Assembly: GCF_027922045.1 (NCBI RefSeq)
Contig: NZ_BSEX01000006.1
Location: forward strand, 478,120-542,119
DNA: 64,000 bases
Reading direction: 5' to 3'
Source: Microbacterium terregens
GTDB taxonomy: Bacteria; Pseudomonadota; Alphaproteobacteria; Sphingomonadales; Sphingomonadaceae
Positions 46,213 through 54,912 of the stretch are shown piece by piece. The notes beneath the pieces are model-generated. The model saw only the letters and a program-made list of their open reading frames with translations, made no database searches and was not told where the DNA came from. Position 1 is the stretch's first letter. Each line of letters starts with the position of its first letter. A program made the translations under genes and the position numbers.

Positions 46213-46314
46213 CGTACCCCGGCGAAGGCCGGGGCCCAGGTGGGATAGCAGCGGAGAGAAGCGCCGGACCTCGGAGGCCACACCAACTGGGCCCCGGCCT
46301 CCGCCCGGGGTACG
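46213..46314. repeat. REP pair, family A
   Basis: The left copy is GTACCCCGGC...GCCGGGG; the right inverted copy has one extra C (CCGCCCGGGG). Confidence 0.85.
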
Positions 46315-46341
46315 CGTTGAGGTCGCCCCCCGTCCCCCGAC

Positions 46342-47352
46342 CTACCCCCGCGGCTTCAGCGAAACCCGCGCAATCGCGTGGTTGGACGACATGTACAGCG
46401 CCGCGCCGCCCTCGCCGATCGTGCAGTTGGAGATCACGTCGCCGCTCTGGATCAGCCCCAGCCGCTCGCCCTCCGCGCTCAGCACATGCATGCCGCCGGG
46501 ACCGCTCGCAAACAGATGCCCCTCGGCCGCGACCTTCATGCCGTCCGGCAGCCCCGGCAGGCCCGCCGCCACGTCGGCGGCGAAATCCACCAGCACGCGC
46601 TTGGCCGTCGGCATGCCGCGCGCGTCGAGCGTATAGGCGACCAGCACCGGCCCCTTGGGGTCCGACACCGCGACGTAGAGCGTGCCCTCGTCCGGCGAGA
46701 GGGCGATGCCGTTCGGGCGGGAAAGGCTGCGGTCCAGCACCTCCAGCCGCCCGTCCGCGCCGAGCCGATAGACGCCGCAGAAGTCGAGTTCGCGCAGCGG
46801 CGACTCACCCTCGCCGGCCAGCCCATAGGGCGGATCGGTGAAATAGAGCGCGCCGTCGCTGGCGCAGATCACGTCGTTGGGGCTGTTGAAGCGCTTGCCC
46901 TCGAACCGGTCGACCACCGTCGTCTTGCGCTTGGTGGCGAAGTCGAGCCGCGCCACCACACGGCTGCCGCTGTCCGCGATCAGCAGCCGCCCGCGCCCGT
47001 CGAGCGCCAGCCCGTTCGATCCCGCTTCCCGGATCGACTTGGGGATCGGCCCCACCAGCCCCGACGGCTCCAGGAACAGGTCGAAGCCCTTGTCCCGCCG
47101 CCAGCGCCACATGCGGTTGGCCGGCACGTCGGAGAACAGCAGCATGCCGCCGCCGCGCGGCACCCACACCGGCCCCTCCGACCATTGATAGCCGCCGCCC
47201 AATATCTCCACCGGCGCGTTGGCATCCAGGATCGCGTCGAGCTTCGGCGACAGCCGCCGAATGCCCCTGGGGAGCGCCGGTGCAGGCGCCGCAAGCGCGC
47301 TGGAAGCTAGCGGCAGGGCCATGCCGGCCCCCAACAGGTCGCGACGACGCAT
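46342..47352 (-). CDS. SMP-30/gluconolactonase-like protein, Tat-exported
   Basis: 336 residues from MRRRDLLGAGM, with GGGGAGGAACTGCCG upstream. The N terminus has a twin-arginine-like motif (RRRDLL) and a signal peptide ending near ALAAPAPA. The mature protein is a six-bladed propeller of the SMP-30/gluconolactonase type: YQWSEGPVWVPRGG, SNGLALDGRGRLLIADSG, FNSPNDVICASDGALYFTDPPYG, SRPNGIALSPDEGTLYV, LPDGMKVAAEGHLFA. The Asn and Asp metal ligands are in place. It probably opens a lactone in the periplasm; the substrate is unknown. The start lies 22 bp after the thiolase stop, so an operon is likely. Confidence 0.88.
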   Translation of the reverse strand: MRRRDLLGAGMALPLASSALAAPAPALPRGIRRLSPKLDAILDANAPVEILGGGYQWSEGPVWVPRGGGMLLFSDVPANRMWRWRRDKGFDLFLEPSGLVGPIPKSIREAGSNGLALDGRGRLLIADSGSRVVARLDFATKRKTTVVDRFEGKRFNSPNDVICASDGALYFTDPPYGLAGEGESPLRELDFCGVYRLGADGRLEVLDRSLSRPNGIALSPDEGTLYVAVSDPKGPVLVAYTLDARGMPTAKRVLVDFAADVAAGLPGLPDGMKVAAEGHLFASGPGGMHVLSAEGERLGLIQSGDVISNCTIGEGGAALYMSSNHAIARVSLKPRG

Positions 47353-47374
47353 CGGCAGTTCCTCCCCCCAGAAA

Positions 47375-48568
47375 TCATGAATCGATCCGCTCGACCGCCA
47401 TCGCGGTCGCCTCGCCCCCACCGATGCACAGCGTGGCGACCCCGCGCCGGGCGCCGCGTGCCTCCATCGCCGACAGCAACGTCGCGAGCACCCGCGCGCC
47501 CGACGCCCCGATCGGGTGGCCGAGTGCGGTGGCGCCGCCGTGCACGTTCACTCGGTCATGCGCGATGCCCAGGTCCTGCATCGCGATCATCGCCACGCAG
47601 GCGAACGCCTCGTTGATCTCGAACAGGTCGACGTCGGCCACCGACCAGCCCGCCTTGTCGAGCACGCGCTGCACCGCCCCCACCGGCGCGGTGGTGAACT
47701 GCGCCGGCGCACGGGCATGCGCTGCATGGGCGACGATGCGCGCGATTGGCTTGAGCCCGCGCGCTTCCGCCACCGACTGGCGCGCCAGCACCAGCGCCGC
47801 CGCCCCGTCTGAGATTGACGACGCATTGGCCGCGGTGATCGTGCCTTCCTTGGCAAAGGCGGCCTTCAGCGTGGGGATGCGCGCGACGTCGCCCTTCGCC
47901 GGCTGCTCGTCGGCGGTCACGGTGACGCTGCCCTTGCGGCCCACCACCTCGACCGGAACGATCTCGCGGTCGAACGCGCCCGAGGCCTGCGCCGCCTGCG
48001 CGCGGGTCAGCGATTCGATCGCGAACGCGTCCTGCGCCTCTCGCGTGAACTGGTATTCGCGCGCGCTGTCCTCGGCAAAGGTGCCCATCGCGCGGCCGGG
48101 CTCATAGGCGTCCTCCAGCCCGTCGAGCATCATGTGGTCGTAAATCGTATCATGGCCGATGCGCGCGCCAGCGCGGTGCTTGGTCATCAGGTACGGCGCG
48201 TTGGACATGCTCTCCATGCCGCCCGCCACGATCAGGTCGCACGATCCGGCCGCCAGCGCGTCGGCGGCCATCATCGCCGCCTTCATGCCCGATCCGCACA
48301 TCTTGTTGACGGTGGTCGCCTCGACCGACTGCGGCAGCCCGGCATGGAGCGCCGCCTGCCGCGCCGGCGCCTGGCCAAGCCCCGCCGACAGCACGCAGCC
48401 CATATAGGCACGCTCGATGTCCTCCGGGGCGACGCCGGCGCGCTCCACGGCCGCGCGGATCGCGGTGGCCCCCAGCCGAGTGGCGGGAACGGCCGCGAGC
48501 GCCCCCTGGAACCCGCCCATCGGCGTGCGGGCATAGGACAAGATCACGGTCGGGTCGGCGGCGGTCAT
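47375..48568 (-). CDS. Acetyl-CoA C-acetyltransferase (thiolase)
   Basis: 397 residues. The active-site Cys91 (NKMCGSGMK), His351 (GGATALGHPIGASG) and Cys381 (ATLCIGGGEA) are present, and NEAFA (EINEAFACV) is intact. AGGAGAGATGT precedes the ATG. It condenses two acetyl-CoA to acetoacetyl-CoA or acts in degradation. Whether it belongs to PHB synthesis or fatty-acid breakdown cannot be settled from context, which is an SMP-30 gene and an MFS transporter. Confidence 0.93.
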   Translation of the reverse strand: MTAADPTVILSYARTPMGGFQGALAAVPATRLGATAIRAAVERAGVAPEDIERAYMGCVLSAGLGQAPARQAALHAGLPQSVEATTVNKMCGSGMKAAMMAADALAAGSCDLIVAGGMESMSNAPYLMTKHRAGARIGHDTIYDHMMLDGLEDAYEPGRAMGTFAEDSAREYQFTREAQDAFAIESLTRAQAAQASGAFDREIVPVEVVGRKGSVTVTADEQPAKGDVARIPTLKAAFAKEGTITAANASSISDGAAALVLARQSVAEARGLKPIARIVAHAAHARAPAQFTTAPVGAVQRVLDKAGWSVADVDLFEINEAFACVAMIAMQDLGIAHDRVNVHGGATALGHPIGASGARVLATLLSAMEARGARRGVATLCIGGGEATAMAVERIDS

Positions 48569-48638
48569 ACATCTCTCCTGCGTGCACGGCGTCGTTGCGC
48601 CGGCACCGTCGATATAGGGTGCGCCGCCCCCGCTGTCG

Positions 48639-49886
48639 CTACTCGTCGACCCAGTCGCGCGGCAGCACCCGCGCCGCCGCCGCCATCAGCGCGCCCGCGA
48701 CCAGGTAGAACACCAGCGCCGCCAGCAGCGCATAGCGCAGCGCCTCGTCGCCCAGCTGCGGGGTCAGCGCCTTCGACAGCGCGCCCACCAGCCACGATCC
48801 CAGCCCCAGCCCGATGAGGTTGTTGATGAGCAGGAAGCACGCGCTCGCGGTGCTGCGCATCGCCGCCGGCACCAGCTGCTGCACCGCCGTCAGCAGCGGT
48901 CCGGGCCAGGCATAGACCAGCGCCTGCGGTACCAGGAACAGCGCGAACGCCGCTTCCCACGAACCCGACAGCAGCCCCGCCGCCAGCAACGGCACGCCCG
49001 CCGCATAGGCGATCGCCGGCACCAGCGCATAGGCACGCCGGGTCCGCCGTCCCCAGCGGTCGGCGATCACCCCGCCCAGCAGGATCCCCGCCACCCCGCC
49101 GGTGAGCAGCAGCGCGCCCACGAACCGCCCCGTCTCCGCCAGGTCGAGCGCGAAGCTGCGCATCATCAGGCTCGGCATCCAGAAGGCGATGCCATAGCCC
49201 GCAACCGATCCTGCCGCCCCGCCCAGCGAGAGCAGCCAGAAGCTCGGCTTGCGCGCCAGCATCCCGAACACCGGCAGCAGCGGCGCCTGTCCGGTACGCG
49301 CGCGCGGCGGATCGCGGACCAGCAACCGGAAGACGGGCGCGGTGAGCAGCCCCGCCACCCCCATCACCACGAACGCCGTGCGCCATTCGACCGCCGCCGC
49401 GATCGCGCCGCCCAAGAGCACGCCGACGGCCGACCCGATCGGGATGCCCAGCCCATAGATCGCCAGCGCCCGCGCGCGCTTGCCCGGCGGAAAGGTGTCG
49501 GCGATCAGCGCATAGGAGGGCGCCACGCCCCCCGCCTCGCCGACGCCCACGCCGACGCGAAACAGGAACATCTGCGCAAAGCCCTGCGCCGTCCCGCACA
49601 GCGCCGTGAACCCGCTCCACACCGCCAGGCTGATCGTAATCACCCAGCTGCGGCTCGTCCGGTCGGCCAGCATCGCCAGCGGAATCGCGAGCGTGCAGTA
49701 GAGCGTCGCAAAGGCCAGCCCGCCCAGCATCCCCAGCTGCGAGTCGGAGAGCTTCAGGTCCGCCTTCACCGGCATCGCCAGGATGCTCAGGATCTGCCGG
49801 TCGAGGAAGTTGAAGCTGTAGACGAGCAGCAGCATCGCCAGCACCACGCCCGGGCGGCGGGGCGACGAACCGGCGGTCACGGGCAC
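48639..49886 (-). CDS. MFS transporter
   Basis: 415 residues with 12 hydrophobic helices and a GTG start immediately after the yceD stop. MFS loop signatures include GGLAFATLYCTLAIPLAMLADRTSRSWV (the GxLaDRxGrr-like loop) and its second-half counterpart GGVIADRWGRRTRRAY. The N-terminal FNFLDRQILSI fits the spinster/hexuronate-like MFS group. The substrate is unknown. It lies downstream of yceD and may be read from the same promoter. Confidence 0.9.
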   Translation of the reverse strand: MPVTAGSSPRRPGVVLAMLLLVYSFNFLDRQILSILAMPVKADLKLSDSQLGMLGGLAFATLYCTLAIPLAMLADRTSRSWVITISLAVWSGFTALCGTAQGFAQMFLFRVGVGVGEAGGVAPSYALIADTFPPGKRARALAIYGLGIPIGSAVGVLLGGAIAAAVEWRTAFVVMGVAGLLTAPVFRLLVRDPPRARTGQAPLLPVFGMLARKPSFWLLSLGGAAGSVAGYGIAFWMPSLMMRSFALDLAETGRFVGALLLTGGVAGILLGGVIADRWGRRTRRAYALVPAIAYAAGVPLLAAGLLSGSWEAAFALFLVPQALVYAWPGPLLTAVQQLVPAAMRSTASACFLLINNLIGLGLGSWLVGALSKALTPQLGDEALRYALLAALVFYLVAGALMAAAARVLPRDWVDE

Positions 49887-49887
49887 C

Positions 49888-50409
49888 TTACTTCAGCTTG
49901 TCCTTGAGCACCGAAAAGGCCGTGAACGGCTGCACCTCGTCCTCGCCCACCACGCCCGCCTCGCGCAGGATCGCGTCGGCATTGGGCGCGCGCGGGAACG
50001 GATCGAGCGCCAGCGCCAGCGTCTCCGCCGCCGCCTCGCCCAGGTCGATCGCGCCGCCCTCGAAGAACATGGTGTCGCATTCCTCCGAGGACAGCTCGAT
50101 CTCGTCCCCCTCGGGCGTGCCTTCCGGCAGGAAGCGCAGCGCGAAGCTTTCCTCGATCGTCGCCGGCACCGGCTCGGCGGTGGCGACGCAGCTCTGCACC
50201 ACCGCGCCCTTGAGCGTGCCGCGCGCCACCACGCCCGCCGCATCCCGGCGCAGCGTGAAGTCCGCCGCCAGCCCGTCGATCGACACGAGGCGGAAGCGCT
50301 TGGCCAGCGCCGCACGCTCCTCCAGGCTCGCCTCCACCCGCACGTCGCTGTCGCCCGTGCCGATGCGGTCGAGCCGGTGCGGCCGGCTGAATTCAGGGGC
50401 CGGGGTCAT
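49888..50409 (-). CDS. YceD/DUF177 family protein
   Basis: 173 residues with an ATGA overlap with the upstream gene. DUF177 features include VRVEASLEERAALAKRFRLVSIDGLAADFTL, a beta-rich middle (GTLKGAVVQSCVATAEPVPATIEESFALRFLP) and the late segment IDLGEAAAETLALALDPFPRAPNA. In many bacteria YceD is linked to rpmF and 23S rRNA metabolism. Here rpmF is absent and the neighbour is a bc1-complex chaperone, an arrangement I regard as usual for sphingomonads. Confidence 0.88.
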   Translation of the reverse strand: MTPAPEFSRPHRLDRIGTGDSDVRVEASLEERAALAKRFRLVSIDGLAADFTLRRDAAGVVARGTLKGAVVQSCVATAEPVPATIEESFALRFLPEGTPEGDEIELSSEECDTMFFEGGAIDLGEAAAETLALALDPFPRAPNADAILREAGVVGEDEVQPFTAFSVLKDKLK

Positions 50410-50915
50410 TCGGGAAGCCTTCCAGCAAGCAATGTGTCGATCGCCGTCTCTCCGAGCGCGCGGTGCAGCGCCTCCAGCCCGCCCGCCACATGCGCGAGCG
50501 GGGCAGCACCCGGGTCTTCGCCGCGATAGAGGTTGCGCAGCACCGCCGGCGCGAGCGCGCCCGTCGCCAGCCCCTCGCGATAGGCGCCCAGCCTTCCACC
50601 CAGCATCGCCATCATCTTGCCGATGTGCTTGCCGACCACGATGTCGCCGATGCCGGACTGGCGCAGCTGCCCGTCCATGTCGTCGACGAACCGCTCGGCC
50701 AGCCGCACCGCCGGCATCGCGCCCTCGGGCGTGTCTTCCAGCCGCAGCAGCACCATCGACAGCACCGCCGCCAGCATGTCGAACCGGCCATCGGTGGTGT
50801 CGGGCACCGCGCCCTCGACATACCAGTGCGGCTGGCGCGCCCGCGCGATCACGGCGTCGTACAGGGGGGCGAGCGGATCGGGCGGCGGGGAACGGAACAG
50901 GTCGAGCAGGCGCAT
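50406..50915 (-). CDS. Ubiquinol-cytochrome c chaperone (CBP3/UQCC1 family)
   Basis: 169 residues from MRLLDLFRSPPPD. The CBP3 pattern is present: LYDAVIARARQPHWYVEGAVPDTTDGRFDMLAAVLSMVLLRLE and the later FVDDMDGQLRQSGIGDIVVGKHIGKMMAMLGGRLGAYREGL. In mitochondria CBP3 helps assemble cytochrome b of complex III; bacterial members are presumed to do the same. It is divergent from bamE. Confidence 0.9.
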   Translation of the reverse strand: MRLLDLFRSPPPDPLAPLYDAVIARARQPHWYVEGAVPDTTDGRFDMLAAVLSMVLLRLEDTPEGAMPAVRLAERFVDDMDGQLRQSGIGDIVVGKHIGKMMAMLGGRLGAYREGLATGALAPAVLRNLYRGEDPGAAPLAHVAGGLEALHRALGETAIDTLLAGRLPE

Positions 50916-51028
50916 GACGGCTTTCGAAAGACGGAAACGGAGGGCGGCCTTGTCGCGCACCGCCGGCCCGCATATTGAGGCGATCGGCGCGTGATGCAAT
51001 CGCCCGCCGGGTTTGCTGGAGGAAGTCG

Positions 51029-51520
51029 ATGAAGCTGTTTGCGCACCACGGCATTGCCGTTGCCGCCGTGGCGCTGGCCGCGCTGGGCCTGGGGGGCTGC
51101 ACGCGCGTGCGCACGCACCAGGGCTATGTGATCGACGCCGATCTCGTGAACGCCGTCCAGCCGGGCGTCGACAATCGCGAGTCGGTGACCAGCACGCTCG
51201 GCCACCCGACCTTCACCGGCCAGTTCGGCAGCGGCAACACCGAATGGTATTATCTGTCGCGCGACAGCCGCAACCTGGCCTTCAATCGCCCGAACCCGAA
51301 GGAGCAGACCACGATCCGCGTCCGCTTCGACCAGAACGGCACCGTCCAGTCGATCGACCGCACCGGCATCGAACAGGTCGCCTCGATCAGCCCGTCGGGC
51401 AAGAAGACGCCGACGCTCGGCCGCCATCAGAGCTTCTTCCAGGATCTGTTCGGCAACATCGGCAGCGTGGGCGCGGCCGGCATGGGCGGCGGCCCGGGCG
51501 GCGGCAACCCGAACCAGTAA
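51029..51520 (+). CDS. bamE: Outer membrane assembly lipoprotein BamE
   Basis: 163 residues from MKLFAHHGIAV, with GGAGGAAGTCG upstream. A lipoprotein signal peptide ends at LGLGGC (lipidated Cys24). The SmpA/OmlA domain follows: VNAVQPGVDNRESVTSTLGHPTFTGQFGSGNTEWYYLSRDSRN and IRVRFDQNGTVQSID. BamE stabilises the BAM complex that inserts outer-membrane proteins. The C terminus is Gly-rich. Confidence 0.93.
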   Translation: MKLFAHHGIAVAAVALAALGLGGCTRVRTHQGYVIDADLVNAVQPGVDNRESVTSTLGHPTFTGQFGSGNTEWYYLSRDSRNLAFNRPNPKEQTTIRVRFDQNGTVQSIDRTGIEQVASISPSGKKTPTLGRHQSFFQDLFGNIGSVGAAGMGGGPGGGNPNQ

Positions 51521-51530
51521 GCTTTCGGGG

Positions 51531-51559
51531 GCTGCGCGGCGGACGCGCAGCTTTCGTTT
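51531..51559 (+). terminator. Terminator of bamE
   Basis: GCTGCGCG (51531-51538) pairs with CGCGCAGC (51544-51551) around GCGGA and is followed by TTTCGTTTC. It lies 10 bp after the stop. Confidence 0.6.
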
Positions 51560-51645
51560 CCCTGACGAACCGGTTTGCGGGCCGTTCAGCGACGGGGCGC
51601 TATCCCCTCCACATCGGGCAATGCCCGCAGTGTAGAGGAGCCCCC

Positions 51646-52134
51646 ATGCGTAGCCTTATCCTTGCAGCCCTTGCCGCCACGACCGTCCTGTCCGGCGTGG
51701 TCGCCCCGGCTGCCGCCAGCGCCCAGCCCCGCAGCGAGCACTGGGATCGCCGGGATCATCGCGACGACCGCCGCCACGAGACCCGCGGCCGCTACGATCG
51801 CCACGACGTTCGTCCGGGCGTGCGGCCGGCGCCGCCCCGCTATGCCCGCGATCATCGCTGGGGCCGCGACGACTGGCGCGGGTACCGCAACGGCAACCGC
51901 CGGCTCTACGCCCGCGGCCCCTGGCAGGCGCCGTTCCGCTATTCCAGCTTCCGCGTCGGCGGCCGCATCGCCCCGCCCTATTACGGCAGCCGCTATGTGA
52001 TCGCCGATCCGTGGCGCTACCGCCTGCCGCCGGCCCGCCCGGGCCTGCGCTGGGTGCGCCACTATGACGACGTGCTGCTGGTCGATTACCGCCGCGGCCG
52101 CGTGGTGGACGTGATCCGCAACTTCTACTGGTAA
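51646..52134 (+). CDS. RcnB-family periplasmic protein
   Basis: 162 residues from MRSLILAALAATT, with AGAGGAG upstream. The signal peptide ends near ASAQP. The mature part begins with a His/Arg/Asp-rich region (HWDRRDHRDDRRHETRGRYDRHD) and ends in the RcnB-like domain WRYRLPPARPGLRWVRHYDDVLLVDYRRGRVVDVIRNFYW. RcnB of E. coli modulates nickel/cobalt efflux; whether this homologue binds metals through its His-rich region is inference. A strong hairpin follows. Confidence 0.87.
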   Translation: MRSLILAALAATTVLSGVVAPAAASAQPRSEHWDRRDHRDDRRHETRGRYDRHDVRPGVRPAPPRYARDHRWGRDDWRGYRNGNRRLYARGPWQAPFRYSSFRVGGRIAPPYYGSRYVIADPWRYRLPPARPGLRWVRHYDDVLLVDYRRGRVVDVIRNFYW

Positions 52135-52144
52135 GGCGCACCGT

Positions 52145-52172
52145 CCGGGGCAGGCCGCGATGCCTGCCCCGG
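52145..52172 (+). terminator. Strong hairpin after the RcnB-like gene
   Basis: CCGGGGCAGGC (52145-52155) and GCCTGCCCCGG (52162-52172) are perfect inverted repeats around CGCGAT, 10 bp after the stop. There is no T tract, so Rho-independent termination is uncertain. Confidence 0.5.
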
Positions 52173-52265
52173 CTCGCCGCGCGCGCCTTCGCGGGCGCAC
52201 AAGGCGCAGCCCTGTCGGAACCCCTACGTCCCGAGGAACACCGCCCCCAAGAGACCGCGCACTCG

Positions 52266-52295
52266 CCGTACTCGGTCGGAGGCCGGAGTCCAGGT
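52266..52295. repeat. Degenerate single REP, family A
   Basis: GTACTCGGTCGGAGGCCGGAGTCCAGG keeps the family A layout, with the outer CTC/GAG bases changed in a complementary way. Confidence 0.55.
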
Positions 52296-52363
52296 GCGGG
52301 CGAACTCTAAAGATGCGCGACCTGTTTTTGCCAGGACGCTCCAAGTCACATCTCTTCGAAAGC

Positions 52364-52392
52364 ACGTACTTCTTCGCAATCTCGAAGTACGT
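52364..52392. promoter_or_regulatory. Inverted repeat upstream of the NfrB-like operon
   Basis: ACGTACTTC (52364-52372) and GAAGTACGT (52384-52392) are exact inverted repeats separated by 11 bp. Further TACGTA-like and TACTAC sequences follow. It may be an operator or an RNA hairpin in the leader. Confidence 0.5.
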
Positions 52393-52473
52393 AAACACCT
52401 ATTACTACGTACCCAACTTGCCTAACCTCGCGTTTACTACATAGTCACCGCATCCGAATCGGGGGAGTTCGCT

Positions 52474-53862
52474 GTGGGGGGCCTGGCGACGGCAATCGGA
52501 GTGCTCGATGGCGTGCTGCACGAAGTCGTGCTGTTCGCGGCGTTCGGCTTTCTCATCGGCGGTGCCGACGATCTGGCGACCGATCTGGTCCATTTCGGGC
52601 GTCGTCTGCGCCCCGGGCGCAAGGCCGCCGAGCCCACGCCTCCAGGTGCCTACACCCCCGGACGGCTGGCGGTGTTCGTCCCCGCCTGGGACGAGGCGGC
52701 CGTCATCGGGCTGATGCTGCGCAGCGCGCTCGCCCGCTTCGACCACCCCGACTACCGAATCTACGCCGGCACCTATCCCAACGATCCGGCGACCGTCTCC
52801 GCCGTCCAGGCCGTGGCGCAGGAGGACCCGCGCGTCCGCCTGGTGGTCTGCCCGCGCGCCGGCCCGACCACCAAGGCCGATTGCCTGAACGCGCTGTGGC
52901 ATGCGCTGCTCGCGGACCAGCGGGCGGAAGGCCATCCGTTCAAGGGCGTGGTGCTCCACGATGCCGAGGATCTCGTCCATCCCGAGGAGCTTCGGCTGCT
53001 CGACCAGGGGCTCGACCATGCCACCACCGTGCAGCTGCCGGTGCTGCCGCTCGCCGATCCCCGCTCGCGCTGGATCTCGGGCCACTACATCGACGAATTC
53101 GCCGAGGCGCATGGCAAGCTGATGCCGGTGCGCCAGGCACTCGGCGCCGGGCTGCCGCTTGCCGGCACCGGCTGTGCGATCGCCGTGCCGATGCTGGCGC
53201 GCATCGCCATCGCCCGCGGCGGCGTGCCGTTCGACGAGGCGAGCCTCACCGAGGATTATGAGCTCGGCCTCACCATCGCCATGCTTGGCGGGCGCGGGCT
53301 GTTCCTGAACGTGCGGGAGACCGGCGGCGACCAGCCGGTGGGGGTGCGTGCCTATTTCCCCGCCACGCTCGACGCCGCCGTGCGGCAAAAGGCGCGCTGG
53401 ATGATCGGCATCGCGCTCGCCGGCTGGGACCGGATCGGCTGGGCGGCGCGCGGCCGCGCGACCGATCACTGGATGCGGATGCGCGACCGGCGCACGATCC
53501 TGGCCGTGCCGGTGCTCGCCGCCGCCTATGTCGCGCTGGTCTGCTGGGGCATTTCGGAGAGCATCCACTGGCTGATCGGCACCAGCCGTGCCGATGCCTC
53601 GCCCGCGATGCGGCTGCTGCTGATGCTCAACAGCGCGCTGCTGCTCTGGCGGATCGCGATGCGCGCCCATTTCGTCGGCAGGCGCTGCGGCTGGAAGGAG
53701 GGCGCCCGCTCCGTCCCGCGCGCGATCATCGCCAACCTGGTGGCGCTGCTCGCCGCCCGCCGCGCGATCTTTCGCTATCTCGCCATGCTGCGCGGCGCCG
53801 AGCTGCGCTGGGACAAGACCGCGCACCATTTCCCGGTCGTCACCAGCGAAGCCGCGGCATGA
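52474..53862 (+). CDS. NfrB-like family 2 glycosyltransferase
   Basis: 462 residues with a GTG start and GGGGGAG upstream. An N-terminal membrane helix (about 14-32) is followed by a GT2 domain with the family motifs VFVPAWDEAAVIG, VVLHDAEDLVHPEEL (DxD-like), TEDYELGL and QKARWMIGIALAGWDRIGW (QxxRW, a mark of processive synthases). Three or more C-terminal helices (about 340-420) follow. It resembles the N-terminal catalytic part of NfrB, the inner-membrane glycosyltransferase of the phage N4 receptor system, but lacks the C-terminal c-di-GMP-binding (MshEN) module. It overlaps the next gene by 4 bp. Confidence 0.85.
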   Translation: MGGLATAIGVLDGVLHEVVLFAAFGFLIGGADDLATDLVHFGRRLRPGRKAAEPTPPGAYTPGRLAVFVPAWDEAAVIGLMLRSALARFDHPDYRIYAGTYPNDPATVSAVQAVAQEDPRVRLVVCPRAGPTTKADCLNALWHALLADQRAEGHPFKGVVLHDAEDLVHPEELRLLDQGLDHATTVQLPVLPLADPRSRWISGHYIDEFAEAHGKLMPVRQALGAGLPLAGTGCAIAVPMLARIAIARGGVPFDEASLTEDYELGLTIAMLGGRGLFLNVRETGGDQPVGVRAYFPATLDAAVRQKARWMIGIALAGWDRIGWAARGRATDHWMRMRDRRTILAVPVLAAAYVALVCWGISESIHWLIGTSRADASPAMRLLLMLNSALLLWRIAMRAHFVGRRCGWKEGARSVPRAIIANLVALLAARRAIFRYLAMLRGAELRWDKTAHHFPVVTSEAAA

Positions 53863-54872
53863 CGGGCGCGGGAAGGCCGATCAAGTTCCTGCTGCTCGTG
53901 CTGGTCGGCTGGACCGGCGCGCGCGCGACGCTGCTGTGGCCGGGCGCCGAACTCGCCCCCGTCGCGGAGGCCTCCGAGACGCCCGCCGGGCTCAGCCCCG
54001 TGCCCGCAGCGCCGCTGTTCGCGCTTCCCCAGCCGTCCGCGCACCCGCGCTTTGTCGGTGCGATGACGCCGGAACGCTTGCTTCCCGGCCTCCCGGGATC
54101 CGGCGACTCGCCCGTCCTCCGCCCCGCCGTGGCCACGATCTCGTCCATTCCCGAAGCGGCTTCGGCCGGGACGCTCGCGCCACAGGCCGGCACCTCGCCC
54201 GAACCGGCGCTGGCGCTGGTCACCCAGCCCCAGGGTTTGCGCCGCTGGTCGGCGAGTGCCTGGCTGGTCGCGCGCGGCGGCAGCATGGCGGGCGACGGTG
54301 CGTTCGGCCCCGCCCAGCTCGGCGGCAGCCAGGCCGGCGCCCGCATCCGCTATGCGCTCACCCGCACGCTTTCGCTCTCGGGCCGCCTCTCCAGCCCGTT
54401 GCGCGGCGTCGGTAAGGAGGCCGGGCTGGGCGTCGAGTGGCAGCCGCTCAAGCTCCCGCTCCCGATCTCAATCCTGCTCGAGCGGCGGATCGCGCTCGAC
54501 TCCGGACAGGACGGGACCGGCCTCGGCGCGATCGCGGGCATCAACCCGACCCCGCTCGTGGGCAGGCTGCAGGTGGAGGGCTATGGCCAGGCGGGCGTCG
54601 TCCTGCGCGCGCGGCGGGAGCCCTATGCCGATGGTGCCGTCCGGCTGCTCCATCCGGTCGCCAGCGGCAAGCGCCTCCAGCTCGCGCTCGGTGCCGGCGC
54701 CTGGGGCGGGGCCCAGCGGGGCGCCAGCCGGCTCGACATCGGCCCCTCGCTCGTCGCCACGGTGCCCACCGGCGGGCCGAAGCTGCGCGTCGCCGCCGAA
54801 TGGCGCCAGCGCGTCGCGGGGAATGCCGCTCCCGGCTCCGGTCCTGCGCTGACCCTCGGCACCGACTTCTGA
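53859..54872 (+). CDS. Putative NfrA-C-like outer membrane beta-barrel protein
   Basis: 337 residues coupled to the glycosyltransferase through ATGA. A hydrophobic N terminus (about 8-25) is followed by a disordered Pro/Ala/Ser region (about 30-125). The C-terminal half has alternating beta strands (ARIRYALTRTLSLSGRLSS, VEWQPLKLPLPISILLERRIAL, LQVEGYGQAGVVL, LQLALGAGAWGG, SLVATVPTGGPKLRVAAEWRQR) and ends in Phe, as outer-membrane barrels do. This fits the C-terminal domain of NfrA or a BcsC-like export pore. The large TPR part of NfrA is missing. The assignment rests on pairing plus strand pattern. Confidence 0.65.
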   Translation: MTGAGRPIKFLLLVLVGWTGARATLLWPGAELAPVAEASETPAGLSPVPAAPLFALPQPSAHPRFVGAMTPERLLPGLPGSGDSPVLRPAVATISSIPEAASAGTLAPQAGTSPEPALALVTQPQGLRRWSASAWLVARGGSMAGDGAFGPAQLGGSQAGARIRYALTRTLSLSGRLSSPLRGVGKEAGLGVEWQPLKLPLPISILLERRIALDSGQDGTGLGAIAGINPTPLVGRLQVEGYGQAGVVLRARREPYADGAVRLLHPVASGKRLQLALGAGAWGGAQRGASRLDIGPSLVATVPTGGPKLRVAAEWRQRVAGNAAPGSGPALTLGTDF

Positions 54873-54912
54873 AGGCTTTGTCCCGCCGGGCCAAACGGCT
54901 ATCCACGGGACG

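Larger units (their letters stand above)
52135..52473. other. Long leader before the NfrB-like locus
   Basis: This 339 bp gap holds a terminator-like hairpin, a degenerate single REP and, from about 52310 to 52440, conspicuously AT-rich sequence with an inverted repeat. That stretch presumably contains the promoter of the glycosyltransferase operon. Confidence 0.65.
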
